Source: Verrucomicrobiota bacterium (GTDB lineage: Bacteria > Verrucomicrobiota > Verrucomicrobiia > Palsa-1439). From it: a stretch of DNA of 64,000 bases. Positions within the stretch are counted from its first letter, which is position 1, and every line of letters starts with the position of its first letter. Location: NCBI GenBank assembly GCA_003152315.1, contig PLZV01000030.1, positions 62,001 through 126,000 of the forward strand. Direction: 5' to 3'. This document shows, piece by piece, positions 9,139-18,214 of this stretch. Both the position numbers and the translations under genes were made by a program. The notes beneath the pieces were generated by a model that saw only the letters and a program-made list of their open reading frames with translations, was not told the origin of the DNA and did not search any database.

Positions 9139-10371
9139 ATGCACAACGATCAAACGATCAATCTAACACGCAGACCCACAAGAATCATTGTGGCTTCGTT
9201 TCCAACTTTCGTCTGTGGTGCCGCCCAAACAGCGTGTTCTTTCATGTTGTGCTTTTTGCCTTTGCTAGGCTGTCTCAGCACATCTGCAGCGGCAGAGACG
9301 GTCGCTCCAACCTCAAGCGATACTGTCCGCAAGGCAGCGATTTTTACAGCCAATCGCGCGGACAAGAGCTTCGATGAGAAACTTGCGACGTTTGAGGATT
9401 TCATCTCCAGCCACATTACGGAAAAGGGCTTCAGCGTTATCAGTCGAGAAGCGGCGACGGATGCGTTAAGCAGCTTACTGAAGGATAGCAAGCAAACCGA
9501 TGCGGATCAGCTTCTCAGCAATAATTCATCGACATTACGGCTGGGGCAGTTGTTGGGTGTGGATTATCTCGTCTTGGCTTCGATTAGTTCATACGGGGCG
9601 GATAAGAGGACTGTGGATGCCTACGGCGAGAAGACAGTCAACGTCACTCACAATCTGCGTGTGACGTACAAGATACTCGATGGGACGACGGGTGGCACGA
9701 TAGCCAGCGAAACAGTGAAAGCGAGTAAAACCATTCGTTTCAGTGAGAACAGCCGTGAGGACGACGGTGATCTCATCAATGGCTTGTTAGACGATGCTTC
9801 GGTCAAGGTGGCAGAGAGCGTGGGAAAGAAGGAAATCAAAGTGGTCTCGCTGTCAAAGGACCAGGTTGAGTTTAGTATCGCTTGTGGCATGCAGGATTTG
9901 GCGCAAGTGCCGATGAATATCCCTGATGTGCGAATGGTGGATAACAACACAGTGTTCGTCGGGAAGGAGAAGCTCGTAGTGGAAGCGTTGGATGTCACTG
10001 TGGAACTTGATGGCGTTATCGCGGGTTCTGCACCTGGCGCATTCAGAACATCCCCGGGATTGCACAAGCTCCGCCTGACCCGCGAGGGGTTCACTCCTTG
10101 GGAACGAACTATGAATGTCGTGGAAGGCCAAAAGCTCAAGGTGGCGTTGCAGATGAGCGATGCCGGTTATCAGCGCTGGAAAGACAACACGGCGTTTCTG
10201 GAATCGGTGAAGAATGGGCAGAAGCTGACCGATGCCGAAGCGGAGAAGCTTAGAGGCGAAGCGCAGATGTTGCGGCAGAGCGGACACAAGGTGGACGTGA
10301 AGGTTGACACCAAAGAAGGCGTCAAGGTTTACCAGCATCAGAGCCTCTTCTCGCAACAGCCAACGCCCTAA
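9139..10371 (+). CDS. Exported CsgG-like protein with PEGA domain, 410 aa
   Basis: I placed the start at the ATG at 9139, behind a strong GGGAGAGGAG ribosome site, although the frame extends back to 8998. After a signal-like hydrophobic stretch (residues about 25-58) comes a domain resembling the periplasmic CsgG/TolB-N fold: sensitivity to a stress operon is suggested by FSVISREAATDAL and LGVDYLVLASIS. A PEGA domain follows (VTVELDGVIAGSAPGAFRTS, then GLHKLRLTREGFTPWERT), which typically binds surface polymers. It is the first gene of a nine-gene run to 18212 on one strand. The role is probably in the envelope; the exact function is unknown. Confidence 0.65.
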   Translation: MHNDQTINLTRRPTRIIVASFPTFVCGAAQTACSFMLCFLPLLGCLSTSAAAETVAPTSSDTVRKAAIFTANRADKSFDEKLATFEDFISSHITEKGFSVISREAATDALSSLLKDSKQTDADQLLSNNSSTLRLGQLLGVDYLVLASISSYGADKRTVDAYGEKTVNVTHNLRVTYKILDGTTGGTIASETVKASKTIRFSENSREDDGDLINGLLDDASVKVAESVGKKEIKVVSLSKDQVEFSIACGMQDLAQVPMNIPDVRMVDNNTVFVGKEKLVVEALDVTVELDGVIAGSAPGAFRTSPGLHKLRLTREGFTPWERTMNVVEGQKLKVALQMSDAGYQRWKDNTAFLESVKNGQKLTDAEAEKLRGEAQMLRQSGHKVDVKVDTKEGVKVYQHQSLFSQQPTP

Positions 10372-10397
10372 CCGCCGACCGTTTTAGGAAAATATCC

Positions 10398-11270
10398 ATG
10401 AAAAACAAACCTCTCATTGTTGTCGTCGCATTGACCGCCGTGCTTGCCGGTACTTGGGCGCGCGCCGAAAAAAGCACCCTGGCTATCGGCCCTGTCAAAA
10501 CGTCTCCTTCATTGGTGGAGAGTGTAAAAAAAGACGGCAGAACAGATCAAATGGGGCAAGTAGTGGAAGCGTTGGATGGACAGTTGATTGACCGCATCAA
10601 CGCCACACGGAAGTTTGAGTTGGTATCTCGTAGTGATCTGAAAGAACTCCACGTTGAGATGGCCTACGCCAACTCTGAGCAGCTCAAAGAGGCGGGGGTA
10701 AAATATCTGCTTGTTACCAGCATGGATGGATTCAAGGACTACGGTGAAGCCTCTGTGATAGGGGAGACCGGCCAAAGTGCCACCATTCGGGTGCTCAGCG
10801 TTTCCATCGTTGCCAAAATTTATGACGTTACCACGACGAAGCTGCTGGAATCGGCCAATTTTCAGGTTCGCAAAGAGCAACGATTACTCAGCCTGAAGCG
10901 CGGGAATGAAAACAGCGCGCTCAGTGACGAGCTGTTGGTTGGTGTTGCTCGCGAAATGGCGGACAAAGTCGCCAATCGCGTGGCTGATGTGATTTTCCCT
11001 GCCAAGATCATCAGCAAGATCGACAAGCAGGTCACAATCAATCGAGGCGACGGCACTGGCATCGCCGTCGACCAAATCTGGAACGTGTACGCCCCGGGCA
11101 AGGAACTGAAAGATCCCGACACGGGGGAAATATTGGGGGTACAGGAGGTCCTCGTCGGCAAACTAAAAGTTACCAGTGTACTGCCCAAGGTTTCCACTGC
11201 CGATATACTTGGCGAAGACACTGGCATTGCCGAGGGAGCGATTGTGAGAGCCCCTCAGTCACCCCACTAA
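10398..11270 (+). CDS. CsgG/FlgT-like periplasmic protein, 290 aa
   Basis: The product has a cleavable-looking signal (MKNKPLIVVVALTAVLAGTW, cleavage near ARA). A CsgG-family N-terminal half follows, with AIGPVKTS, INATRKFELVSRSDL, LKEAGVKYLLVTSMDGF and IVAKIYDVTTTKLLES, then MADKVANRVADVIFPAKI. The C-terminal 90 residues look like a small beta domain of the FlgT type (KQVTINRGDGTGIAVDQIWNVY). There is no lipobox cysteine, unlike CsgG itself. It probably acts with the flanking lipoproteins in outer-membrane assembly or adhesion; that is inference from context. Confidence 0.65.
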   Translation: MKNKPLIVVVALTAVLAGTWARAEKSTLAIGPVKTSPSLVESVKKDGRTDQMGQVVEALDGQLIDRINATRKFELVSRSDLKELHVEMAYANSEQLKEAGVKYLLVTSMDGFKDYGEASVIGETGQSATIRVLSVSIVAKIYDVTTTKLLESANFQVRKEQRLLSLKRGNENSALSDELLVGVAREMADKVANRVADVIFPAKIISKIDKQVTINRGDGTGIAVDQIWNVYAPGKELKDPDTGEILGVQEVLVGKLKVTSVLPKVSTADILGEDTGIAEGAIVRAPQSPH

Positions 11271-11329
11271 CCCATCCACGCATTTTGTTAACACCCCCCA
11301 GAATACAAACAACCTAGGAGCCGACGACT

Positions 11330-12739
11330 ATGACTAAGGCGCAGGATTTGGTTCGTGTTCTCATCGCAGTTGCCAGCGTCGCAATTCTCGGAACTGGCTG
11401 TCAGACTTACAAGAGTCAGGCCAAAAATATGACCAGCGCATGGGCAATGGGCAACACGGCGCAAGCCGCCACCGAGTTCGGCAAGAAGGCGGACAAGTGT
11501 GGCAAGAGCGATTTGGTTGTTTGGCATTTGGAAGCGGGAGCCGCGTATCGGGCGTCAGGAGACTTCACGAATAGCAATAGCCATTTGGATGCCGCTGCGG
11601 CGCAGATTGACGTTTTTGAGGAACAAGCTAAAACCAAAGTCGGTCTAGAAACCGCAGCTATCATGACCGACCAGCAGAATCTACCGTACCAAGGGCGCTC
11701 CTATGACAAAATCATGCTCTATACCTACAAGGCCCTGAATTATCTCGCTGTGGGAGAAATTGAAAAGGCGCGACCGGAAATCATCCATGCCTATCAATGT
11801 CAGCAAGATGCGGTTGAGGAAAACAATCGCCGCATTGAAAAGTCCCAAGAAGCCGAACAAAATAGCAAGGAACACGCACAGATAGAAAAAGCCAAAGCCG
11901 ATCCCAAGTATGCCCAAGCGTTGGATGCCGGGACCAAGGATTTAGAGGGCTTTAAGGTCTACGCGGATTATGTCAATCCATTTACCGTTTATCTTGACGG
12001 CTTGTACTTTCTCTACAACGGCACTGGTGGATCTGACTTGGAACGGGCGCGCAAATCGTTGAGCCGGGTCCAAGAAATCGTTGGCAGTAATAAACTTATC
12101 GATGCGGATCTGCAGTTTGCCGAGAGCACCGCCGATGGTCAACCGCCGGCTCCCTGGACCTACGTCATTTTTGAAACGGGACAAGTGGCGAGTCGGGATC
12201 AGGTTCGCATTGACATCCCCATCATTGTCACCAAGGTATCGTACGTGGGGATCGCCTTCCCCAAGCTGGCTTTTCATGACAATCACGCAACGGAATTGAC
12301 CGTCAAGGCCGGTGAACTGGAGGAAAAGACCGTCACGGTTGCCAATATGGACTCCATTGTGGCTTTGGATTTTAGGAACGAATGGCCGACTATTCTGACG
12401 AAAACCATCATTTCAACTACGGCTAAGGCTGTGGCTGACTACGCCGCGAATAACGCCGCCCAGCAGTCAGGGGGCACTTGGGGTAGACTCGTAGTCAAGC
12501 TTGCCACTGCTACTATCGCGGCTGTGGTGAACATCGCCGACACGCGCACATGGACGACGCTGCCTAAGGAGTTCCAAGTGGCCCGGATTAGCACGCCGAC
12601 GGATCGCAAATTGGTTTTGACCACTCCGTTTGCCGCCCCCGTGGAAGTTGCGCTCATGGATGGAACGATCAACGTAGTCTATGCCAAATCAATCAGTGCC
12701 AGCAGCCCGATATTGGTCAGCCAATTTAAACTCAAATGA
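11330..12739 (+). CDS. COG3014-type lipoprotein, 469 aa
   Basis: The signal peptide ends in a lipobox (AILGTGC, Cys near residue 24), so it is a predicted outer-membrane lipoprotein. The body is helical and TPR-like (AWAMGNTAQAATEFGKKAD, DLVVWHLEAGAAYRASGDF, YKALNYLAVGEIEKARPEI). A C-terminal beta region follows, with a conserved-looking MDSIVALDFRNEWPTILTKT. This is the pattern of COG3014 proteins, which in gammaproteobacteria sit beside ycfL and lpoB homologues, exactly as here. Its stop overlaps the next start (ATGA). Biochemical function is unknown in any organism that I can recall. Confidence 0.7.
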   Translation: MTKAQDLVRVLIAVASVAILGTGCQTYKSQAKNMTSAWAMGNTAQAATEFGKKADKCGKSDLVVWHLEAGAAYRASGDFTNSNSHLDAAAAQIDVFEEQAKTKVGLETAAIMTDQQNLPYQGRSYDKIMLYTYKALNYLAVGEIEKARPEIIHAYQCQQDAVEENNRRIEKSQEAEQNSKEHAQIEKAKADPKYAQALDAGTKDLEGFKVYADYVNPFTVYLDGLYFLYNGTGGSDLERARKSLSRVQEIVGSNKLIDADLQFAESTADGQPPAPWTYVIFETGQVASRDQVRIDIPIIVTKVSYVGIAFPKLAFHDNHATELTVKAGELEEKTVTVANMDSIVALDFRNEWPTILTKTIISTTAKAVADYAANNAAQQSGGTWGRLVVKLATATIAAVVNIADTRTWTTLPKEFQVARISTPTDRKLVLTTPFAAPVEVALMDGTINVVYAKSISASSPILVSQFKLK

Positions 12740-13158
12740 AAATCACCTTCCTGCGTCTCGCCGGCCTTGCAACCCTTGCGGCCAGCTTGCTTCAATGCGG
12801 CTGCTCAACCGTCAATACCGTGGAACCCGCCGAGTCGGCGGCCCAGCGGCAAATGCTCTCCGACAAACGGGTCATCACTGATACCACCCTCTATGGTCGC
12901 GTCCGAATTGTAGGGCTTAATACCGCCACTGTCTCCACGGGTTTCCTCAAAGTCCAGGTTGAGGTGCAGAATCTCAGCAGTAGCGTTCAGCCGTTTGCCT
13001 ATCGTATCGAATGGTTCGATGAGAACGGCATGGTCGTCAACACGCCCACATCCGCGTGGATTGACCGGCAAATTCAGGGTGGGGAGGCGCTGTCGCTTAC
13101 TGCCATCGCCCCAACGGAAACTGCGAAGGATTTCCGGATCAAGTTTATTGCGAGGTAG
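12736..13158 (+). CDS. YcfL-like (DUF1425) lipoprotein, 140 aa
   Basis: There is a lipoprotein signal with lipobox (LQCGC; the modified Cys is near residue 23) and then a single beta-sandwich domain containing RVRIVGLNTATVSTGFLKVQ and YRIEWFDENGMVV. That pattern matches YcfL/DUF1425. The neighbour order COG3014-YcfL-LpoB supports the call. The start overlaps the preceding stop by ATGA. Role unknown; presumed to be a partner of the adjacent LpoB-like protein. Confidence 0.7.
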   Translation: MKITFLRLAGLATLAASLLQCGCSTVNTVEPAESAAQRQMLSDKRVITDTTLYGRVRIVGLNTATVSTGFLKVQVEVQNLSSSVQPFAYRIEWFDENGMVVNTPTSAWIDRQIQGGEALSLTAIAPTETAKDFRIKFIAR

Positions 13159-13193
13159 AACAGAACGCTCAACGAAAGGAAAGTGCGACGAAA

Positions 13194-13703
13194 ATGAAAA
13201 ACAAGATTAGCTGCTATGTGCTCGGCCTGTTGTGCCCTCTCCTATTGGTGGGATGTGCGACCGCGCCACACACAGTCGAAGGGACAAACAAACTGACCAC
13301 GATGGGGATCGATACCCAGGATTTTGCGGCCAAGGCGGATGAAATGATCGGTTCCCTAGTGGAATCGAGTGTTCTTGACAAGGCGCCGAGGAAGCCTGCG
13401 ATTCTTGTCGTCGGGCGCATCGCGAATGAAACCTCGCGCCAATTGGACACCGATCTGTTGACCAAGAAAATTCGCGTTGCCCTGAACAAGAGTGGCAAGG
13501 CCATGACCGATGTTACGGGCGGAGCATTGAGTGATCCCGACTTCACGCTTTCTGGGAAGATCATCGATACGTATGCCCGTCAGGGAGACAAGCGGCAACA
13601 TGCCTACACATTCCAACTGTCGCTTTCAAATCCGCAAGGACTTGCCGTTTGGGAAGACGAGAAGGAAATTACGAAACAGGCCGAGAGGTCAGTCGGTTTC
13701 TAA
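13194..13703 (+). CDS. LpoB-like penicillin-binding-protein activator lipoprotein, 169 aa
   Basis: The lipobox is LLLVGC (Cys near residue 21). The domain contains TTMGIDTQDFAAKADEMI, PAILVVGRIANETSRQLDTD, ALSDPDFTLSGKIIDTYARQ and YTFQLSLSNPQGLAVWEDEK, a classic PBP1b-LpoB family pattern. The protein is shorter than E. coli LpoB (213 aa), mainly in the N-terminal linker. In enterobacteria LpoB spans the periplasm and stimulates PBP1B; here that is only an inference from the fold. A GAAAGGAAAG ribosome site precedes the ATG. Its TAA is followed directly by the ATG of the CHAP-lipase gene. Confidence 0.75.
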   Translation: MKNKISCYVLGLLCPLLLVGCATAPHTVEGTNKLTTMGIDTQDFAAKADEMIGSLVESSVLDKAPRKPAILVVGRIANETSRQLDTDLLTKKIRVALNKSGKAMTDVTGGALSDPDFTLSGKIIDTYARQGDKRQHAYTFQLSLSNPQGLAVWEDEKEITKQAERSVGF

Positions 13704-15716
13704 ATGGCTCCTTTTTGGTTGAACCGCAATCGTCTCTTGCTGAGTTGCTCGGTGGCACTGGCCGCCGTCTGCCCGACCGCATCCAAGTGTGCGGAGATAG
13801 GCGAAGTCATTTCCAAGCCAATCTCCTACATGACCTATGTGCTCACGCCGGGGAAATTGACCGCAAAGGAGTTCTATTTTGAAAAGAACCTCTGCCGTGA
13901 ATTTCGCTTTGATCAGGATCTTGCATACAATAAGCCAAAGGAAACGGTCACGCTGAGATTCTCGCTGCGCGGCGGTTATCGTGCCCATGATATTTTCGGT
14001 CACGATGACTTCACGCCGCAGAATCCAACAGACGTAGCGACAGGATGGGTGCCAATCGCGACTGGTAACTTCCTAATCTGGCCTGATAAAACCAAAGAAC
14101 ATCTGCCCCGGTTCATCCCCGGTCTCACCAAGCTCATCTCGGTGCCGCTTATTAAGCAATTCGGTGATAAAGAGGTAGATGCCTACGATCTGGCGCTTGC
14201 GTTGGATCGCGTCAACAAAGGAGATGTTGAATCAATCCCCTTTCGAATCACGCCCTCTTTGACAGATACAGGAGCTGTGTATTTGATTCCCGCGCAACCT
14301 CTGTCTGCGGGCGTCTATTACGCGTACTCGCTGTCAGATGACGCGGAGAAATACCCCGGCATGGTGTATGGGTTTTTGTTCACGGTTGGCAACCCTGCTC
14401 TTGGTGCGTCAACTATTGGTGGCCGCGGTTCTGCACCAGATTTTAGTTTGCCAGCATATCGCCAAGACAATCCATTTTGGAGAAGCGGAAACGCGCCACA
14501 GTCCACAGAACCAAACAACCCTCAACTTGGAAACGCGCTTGGAAACTGCACTTGGTACGCTAACGGACGATTGCGAGAACTTGGTTACAGCAAAGACGAT
14601 CTGGACAAGTTGGTTCGCGATGCCTCGAAATGGGATAACATTGCTCAGGATAATGGCATCCCTGTTTCCAAAACACCAACACTGGGATCAATCGCCCAGA
14701 CAGATTCCGGCGCGAATGGGATGGGGCATGTTGCGGTAGTCGAGAGCCAAAATGCGGACGGTAGCATCACGGTATCGGAGTCGGCATACGCGGGTAACAA
14801 TCCGTCCGCTGACAGTAGTTGGAACTTCCTATATCGCATACGTACGGTTGCACCATCTTGGTTTCAGAACTTCATTCAGGTACGAAAGCAAACGGAATCA
14901 CGACCTTCTGAAGCTGGAAGTGCGCCTTCTCAGCCGCCAGGCATTGCTGCAAAAAGCAGTCTTCTGGTTGATGCGAATCTGGCTAAAGAAGTTTTGGATT
15001 ACGCACTCCTCAGCAATGCAGTTTACGATTTCGGCACCCCAAAATATGTGCCAGTACCGAACTGGAAAGTCATTAATCCGGCAACCTTATCACTCAATGA
15101 ACAGCAAACTGTGTTTTCTGATCCAGTAAACGGGTTTAGGGCTCAAGTTTATGTGAATGGGAGAAAACTCGCGATCGTGTTTGAAGGCACCACTCAAATT
15201 GTTGACTGGAGTACTGATATCGCCGCGTGGCTGGGAGCGCCGCCAGGGCAATATCAGGATGCTCTGGATTTTGTTGGTGGAATCGTTGCTGCAACAGGTG
15301 CGAAATACGATGTTGTTCTGACCGGACATTCGTTAGGAGGGGGGCTCGCGACGTATGCAGCACTGTATTACGGGAAAAAAGCTGTTGTTTTTAATCCGGC
15401 CGGTCTTGGGGGTGGACTACGGTCCAAGATTCCCAAAGATAATTTCGCGCAGCAGACATCTCTCGTCAGCAGTATCGATGTGGATGGCGATCCGGTCTCA
15501 GCATTCCATAAGCAAGTGGGTGTAATTTACACCCTTGTAATTCCAAAGAGTTGGATCGGTAAGGGGGATTTCGTTGATGTGAGGAGTCAAGTCGGCGTAG
15601 CTGCCGCTGCGATAAACCCGGACATGGTTGGAGACGCAAAGGCCACAACTATTGACCCTTTTGTGCTGCACAGCCTCAATACAGTGGTTAACGCCCTGCA
15701 GGCTCTCATGAAGTAA
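13704..15716 (+). CDS. Exported CHAP amidohydrolase - lipase (class 3) fusion, 670 aa
   Basis: The signal peptide spans about residues 1-30. Residues 31-235 form an unrecognised beta-rich domain. Residues about 270-395 are a CHAP domain: the nucleophile Cys is near residue 282 in GNCTWYANGRL, and MGHVAVVE supplies the His region. Residues about 420-670 are an alpha/beta hydrolase of the lipase-3 type, with GHSLGG (Ser near 543), LAIVFEGTTQIVDW as the oxyanion strand and a plausible late His in FVLHSLN. CHAP enzymes cut peptidoglycan and lipase-3 enzymes cut acyl esters, so one exported protein could attack both wall and lipid. It follows LpoB without a gap and may be its partner or an antagonistic effector; I cannot tell which. 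Confidence 0.75.
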   Translation: MAPFWLNRNRLLLSCSVALAAVCPTASKCAEIGEVISKPISYMTYVLTPGKLTAKEFYFEKNLCREFRFDQDLAYNKPKETVTLRFSLRGGYRAHDIFGHDDFTPQNPTDVATGWVPIATGNFLIWPDKTKEHLPRFIPGLTKLISVPLIKQFGDKEVDAYDLALALDRVNKGDVESIPFRITPSLTDTGAVYLIPAQPLSAGVYYAYSLSDDAEKYPGMVYGFLFTVGNPALGASTIGGRGSAPDFSLPAYRQDNPFWRSGNAPQSTEPNNPQLGNALGNCTWYANGRLRELGYSKDDLDKLVRDASKWDNIAQDNGIPVSKTPTLGSIAQTDSGANGMGHVAVVESQNADGSITVSESAYAGNNPSADSSWNFLYRIRTVAPSWFQNFIQVRKQTESRPSEAGSAPSQPPGIAAKSSLLVDANLAKEVLDYALLSNAVYDFGTPKYVPVPNWKVINPATLSLNEQQTVFSDPVNGFRAQVYVNGRKLAIVFEGTTQIVDWSTDIAAWLGAPPGQYQDALDFVGGIVAATGAKYDVVLTGHSLGGGLATYAALYYGKKAVVFNPAGLGGGLRSKIPKDNFAQQTSLVSSIDVDGDPVSAFHKQVGVIYTLVIPKSWIGKGDFVDVRSQVGVAAAAINPDMVGDAKATTIDPFVLHSLNTVVNALQALMK

Positions 15717-15760
15717 GAGGTATAGTTTTGATCGCAATCGCAATACACAGAGGAGGAGTC

Positions 15761-16162
15761 ATGCAACCGTACAGCGGAATTTTGATTGCCTTAACTGCCG
15801 CGATGTTCGGATTATTCAGTGCGGGTTGCACCAGCCCCAGTTACACCACCAGCCCATACCATCCGGGCCCGGCTATTGGCCGCGCGGTGGGCACGGGTGT
15901 CGGCGGTGTCGCCGGTACTGCGGCCGGTGCTGCCGTTGGTTTTGGTGAAAGCACCGTTGGCGGTGTCATGGCGCCGTTCGACACCACCACGCACATTGTT
16001 CGCCGCTGGCACACGGAAATCACTCCCGATGGCCGTACAATTCAGGTTCCGGAAGATATTCTTGTGGACGCTTACGGTCGTCCGGTTAACCGGCAGCCTC
16101 CACCGCCGCAGGCCCCACCGCAAACGGAACCGCAGCCAGCTACCAATTTTGGCCCGAAGTAA
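15761..16162 (+). CDS. Small glycine-rich lipoprotein, 133 aa
   Basis: A strong AGAGGAGGAG ribosome site precedes the ATG at 15761, so I reject the longer frame from 15728. The lipobox is LFSAGC (Cys near residue 22). Next come a short Ser/Thr/Tyr/Pro stretch and a glycine-zipper-like segment (GTGVGGVAGTAAGAAVGFGE), then a polar region with TPDGRTIQVPEDI, and a Pro/Gln-rich tail. Glycine-zipper lipoproteins often sit in or near the outer membrane. Function unknown; last gene before repeat R1b. Confidence 0.6.
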   Translation: MQPYSGILIALTAAMFGLFSAGCTSPSYTTSPYHPGPAIGRAVGTGVGGVAGTAAGAAVGFGESTVGGVMAPFDTTTHIVRRWHTEITPDGRTIQVPEDILVDAYGRPVNRQPPPPQAPPQTEPQPATNFGPK

Positions 16163-16185
16163 TAACTAACGGCTTTTGGGCTTTC

Positions 16186-16345
16186 GTCATCCGCAGCGGT
16201 GACATCGGGCCGGAGATAGATCGCCAAAGGCAAAGCCGAAGGTTTTTTGGTTTTGCAGCGGAGCGCCCCGCGTGGCGCGAGCCGAAGCCGAAAAGGCCAG
16301 AGTGTTTGGGTCCCCAAACGACTAGTTTTGGCGTGCGACGAGAGA
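16186..16345. repeat. Dispersed repeat R1, copy b
   Basis: The copy includes cgcagcggtgacatcg, gatcgccaaaggcaaagccg, gttttgcagcggagcg and ttttggcgtgcg, in the same order as at 4429 and 18291. It fills the gap between two lipoprotein genes and sits directly upstream of the ATG at 16357, so it may carry that gene's leader. Confidence 0.7.
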
Positions 16346-16356
16346 ACCAAATTCAA

Positions 16357-17718
16357 ATGAAAATCAAAACTTCTCCGTCTTTGTTAGTTGTTTTGCTGGT
16401 CTTGTGTCTACTGGTCAATGCCTGCAGGACTTCGTCGACGAGGGTTGCTGGTGCCAGATTCTTAAACGACATATCTCACCAAAAGGAATATGTTGTGCAG
16501 CCCGGGCCGAACGAATCTAAGAATATATGGACAACGAGTGTCTATTCATACGCTCCCGGGGGCGGCGGTCCTGGGGGAGGAGCGAATGATCTCCAATTGC
16601 GCGTCGGAGGGTGGGGCGATATGTACTATTCCCTACTACAGTTCGATCTGATGGGCTTACCGAAGAGAGCAGAATCGGCTGTTGTTTACCTGTATTGTTT
16701 CAAATTGGATGGCGGTGGAACACCCCTGTATCTTGACCGCATTGCCGAGCCTTGGAACTGGCGCACCTCTGGAACGGGTCCTGACCACGACAGGCTGTGG
16801 TGGACAGATAAGCCTGAGACATCGCTGTGGCGCGTCAATCAGTTAGGGACACCGATTCAAGGCAAGTGGTACCCTGTGGATATTACTGATCTATACAATG
16901 CGTGGCAAAACGGGACTTATCCCAATAATGGTTTGCAGTTCCGCCCAGTTCACAACGACAACAACAACTTTGATTCCTTTTACAGTGGGAATTATGCAGA
17001 TGATCCAGCGTTAAGACCCAAGCTCGTTGTCAGGGATTGTCGAACTTCAAGCTCTCTGCCTGCTACAACAACTGATCCCTCAACGGAATCAACGAACACG
17101 GCAACATTAGGCCGGAACCTGGAAGCGCCTCTACATCTAGGAGCGGTAATCAATCCGCTAGCAATTTATCGTGCTCAAGGAATCAAAGACATTCCAAAGG
17201 AGTCGCTGGGATGGGTCCACGGCAAATGGAAGATGAGCGCCTATAGTGTCGAAGGAATACGCCCAAAACGCAAAATAGAAGGAGTTTTCACAGTGTTTGT
17301 CGAGTTCTTCCCTCCCGACGCTGTTCCGGGTCCGTTCTTCCTCATCGAAGAGCAAGGCAAGTACTTCGTCCTGACCGGGACTAACTTTGCTAGGGTGTAC
17401 GGGCCAGTCGAGAAAGAAGAAGAGGTGCTCCCATATGCGCGAGCGTATGGCGACATCTTTCTCAGCCGTTTTGCAACTCTAGTGACTCAGAAAGAGGGAG
17501 ATCGCCAAGGAAACAGGATCCGCTATCCAGCAGGTGCTCCTGAGGTGACAGCCGTCACGACATCCGACTCGACCGGTTTCAACATACGATTGGTTTATTA
17601 CACTTTTCTGCATCGCGCGTGCTTCTACGCGATTGATATCTTTGTGAATCGAGAAGGTATTGTGAAAACACTCGACAAGAAACTTCTCAAGGACATGGGA
17701 GGAGGGGTGTTTTTTTAG
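16357..17718 (+). CDS. Lipoprotein with DNRLRE-type domain, 453 aa
   Basis: I chose the ATG at 16357, which gives a clean lipoprotein signal (LLVVLLVLCLLVNAC, Cys near residue 24). Residues about 45-230 match the DNRLRE/disaggregatase-related beta-sandwich: YYSLLQFDLMGLPKRAESAV, VYLYCFKLDG, WYPVDITDLYNAWQNG, NGLQFRPV and RPKLVV. The C-terminal 220 residues are of unknown fold. Such domains are usually extracellular and carbohydrate-associated. The signal-peptide DNA is almost duplicated at the start of the next gene (see findings). Confidence 0.65.
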   Translation: MKIKTSPSLLVVLLVLCLLVNACRTSSTRVAGARFLNDISHQKEYVVQPGPNESKNIWTTSVYSYAPGGGGPGGGANDLQLRVGGWGDMYYSLLQFDLMGLPKRAESAVVYLYCFKLDGGGTPLYLDRIAEPWNWRTSGTGPDHDRLWWTDKPETSLWRVNQLGTPIQGKWYPVDITDLYNAWQNGTYPNNGLQFRPVHNDNNNFDSFYSGNYADDPALRPKLVVRDCRTSSSLPATTTDPSTESTNTATLGRNLEAPLHLGAVINPLAIYRAQGIKDIPKESLGWVHGKWKMSAYSVEGIRPKRKIEGVFTVFVEFFPPDAVPGPFFLIEEQGKYFVLTGTNFARVYGPVEKEEEVLPYARAYGDIFLSRFATLVTQKEGDRQGNRIRYPAGAPEVTAVTTSDSTGFNIRLVYYTFLHRACFYAIDIFVNREGIVKTLDKKLLKDMGGGVFF

Positions 17719-18212
17719 TGAAAGAACCAATACAAATAAGAATCAAGAGTTCGTTGTCCTTGCTAGTTTCTTTGCTAGCCGTGTGTCTACTGGTCAATGC
17801 CTGCAGGACTCCGTCGACGAGGGTTACCGGCGGCACGCCTTTATCACGGCCGGCGGACACCGACACGAACATCGTTGCGGAAATTCAAACTAATACAATC
17901 GTGTTATGTAATCAGACGCGATACCTTATCCGTCTGTCTCGAAATGGAGTTCCGTGGACATATCAGGCTCGCATCAGAGACGACCATATGTATGACTTTC
18001 AGAGGGAAGTTAATTCAGGGCGGACTCTGGTGCTCTCCAATTGCACTTCGAGCATTCATGAAAGAATCGTTCTCGGACTTACCGCGGTGCGATCGGAGAT
18101 GATGGGCTGTCTGCATTTCGAAACACCCGTAAGCAATCGCTGCCTACCACTGGATTTAGGGATCAACGATCCGGCCACCGTGCTCATACTTCGAAGCACA
18201 GACTTTAAGTAA
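17718..18212 (+). CDS. Small lipoprotein, 164 aa, with duplicated signal module
   Basis: The GTG start shares its G with the preceding TAG (TAGTG), which is tight coupling. The signal peptide and lipobox (LLAVCLLVNAC) and the following RTPSTRV are nearly identical to those of the upstream gene. The rest (YLIRLSRNGVPWTYQARIRD and a C-terminal region with several Cys) does not resemble the DNRLRE protein and I do not recognise it. It is probably anchored in the outer membrane like its neighbour. Confidence 0.55.
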   Translation: MKEPIQIRIKSSLSLLVSLLAVCLLVNACRTPSTRVTGGTPLSRPADTDTNIVAEIQTNTIVLCNQTRYLIRLSRNGVPWTYQARIRDDHMYDFQREVNSGRTLVLSNCTSSIHERIVLGLTAVRSEMMGCLHFETPVSNRCLPLDLGINDPATVLILRSTDFK

Positions 18213-18214
18213 AG

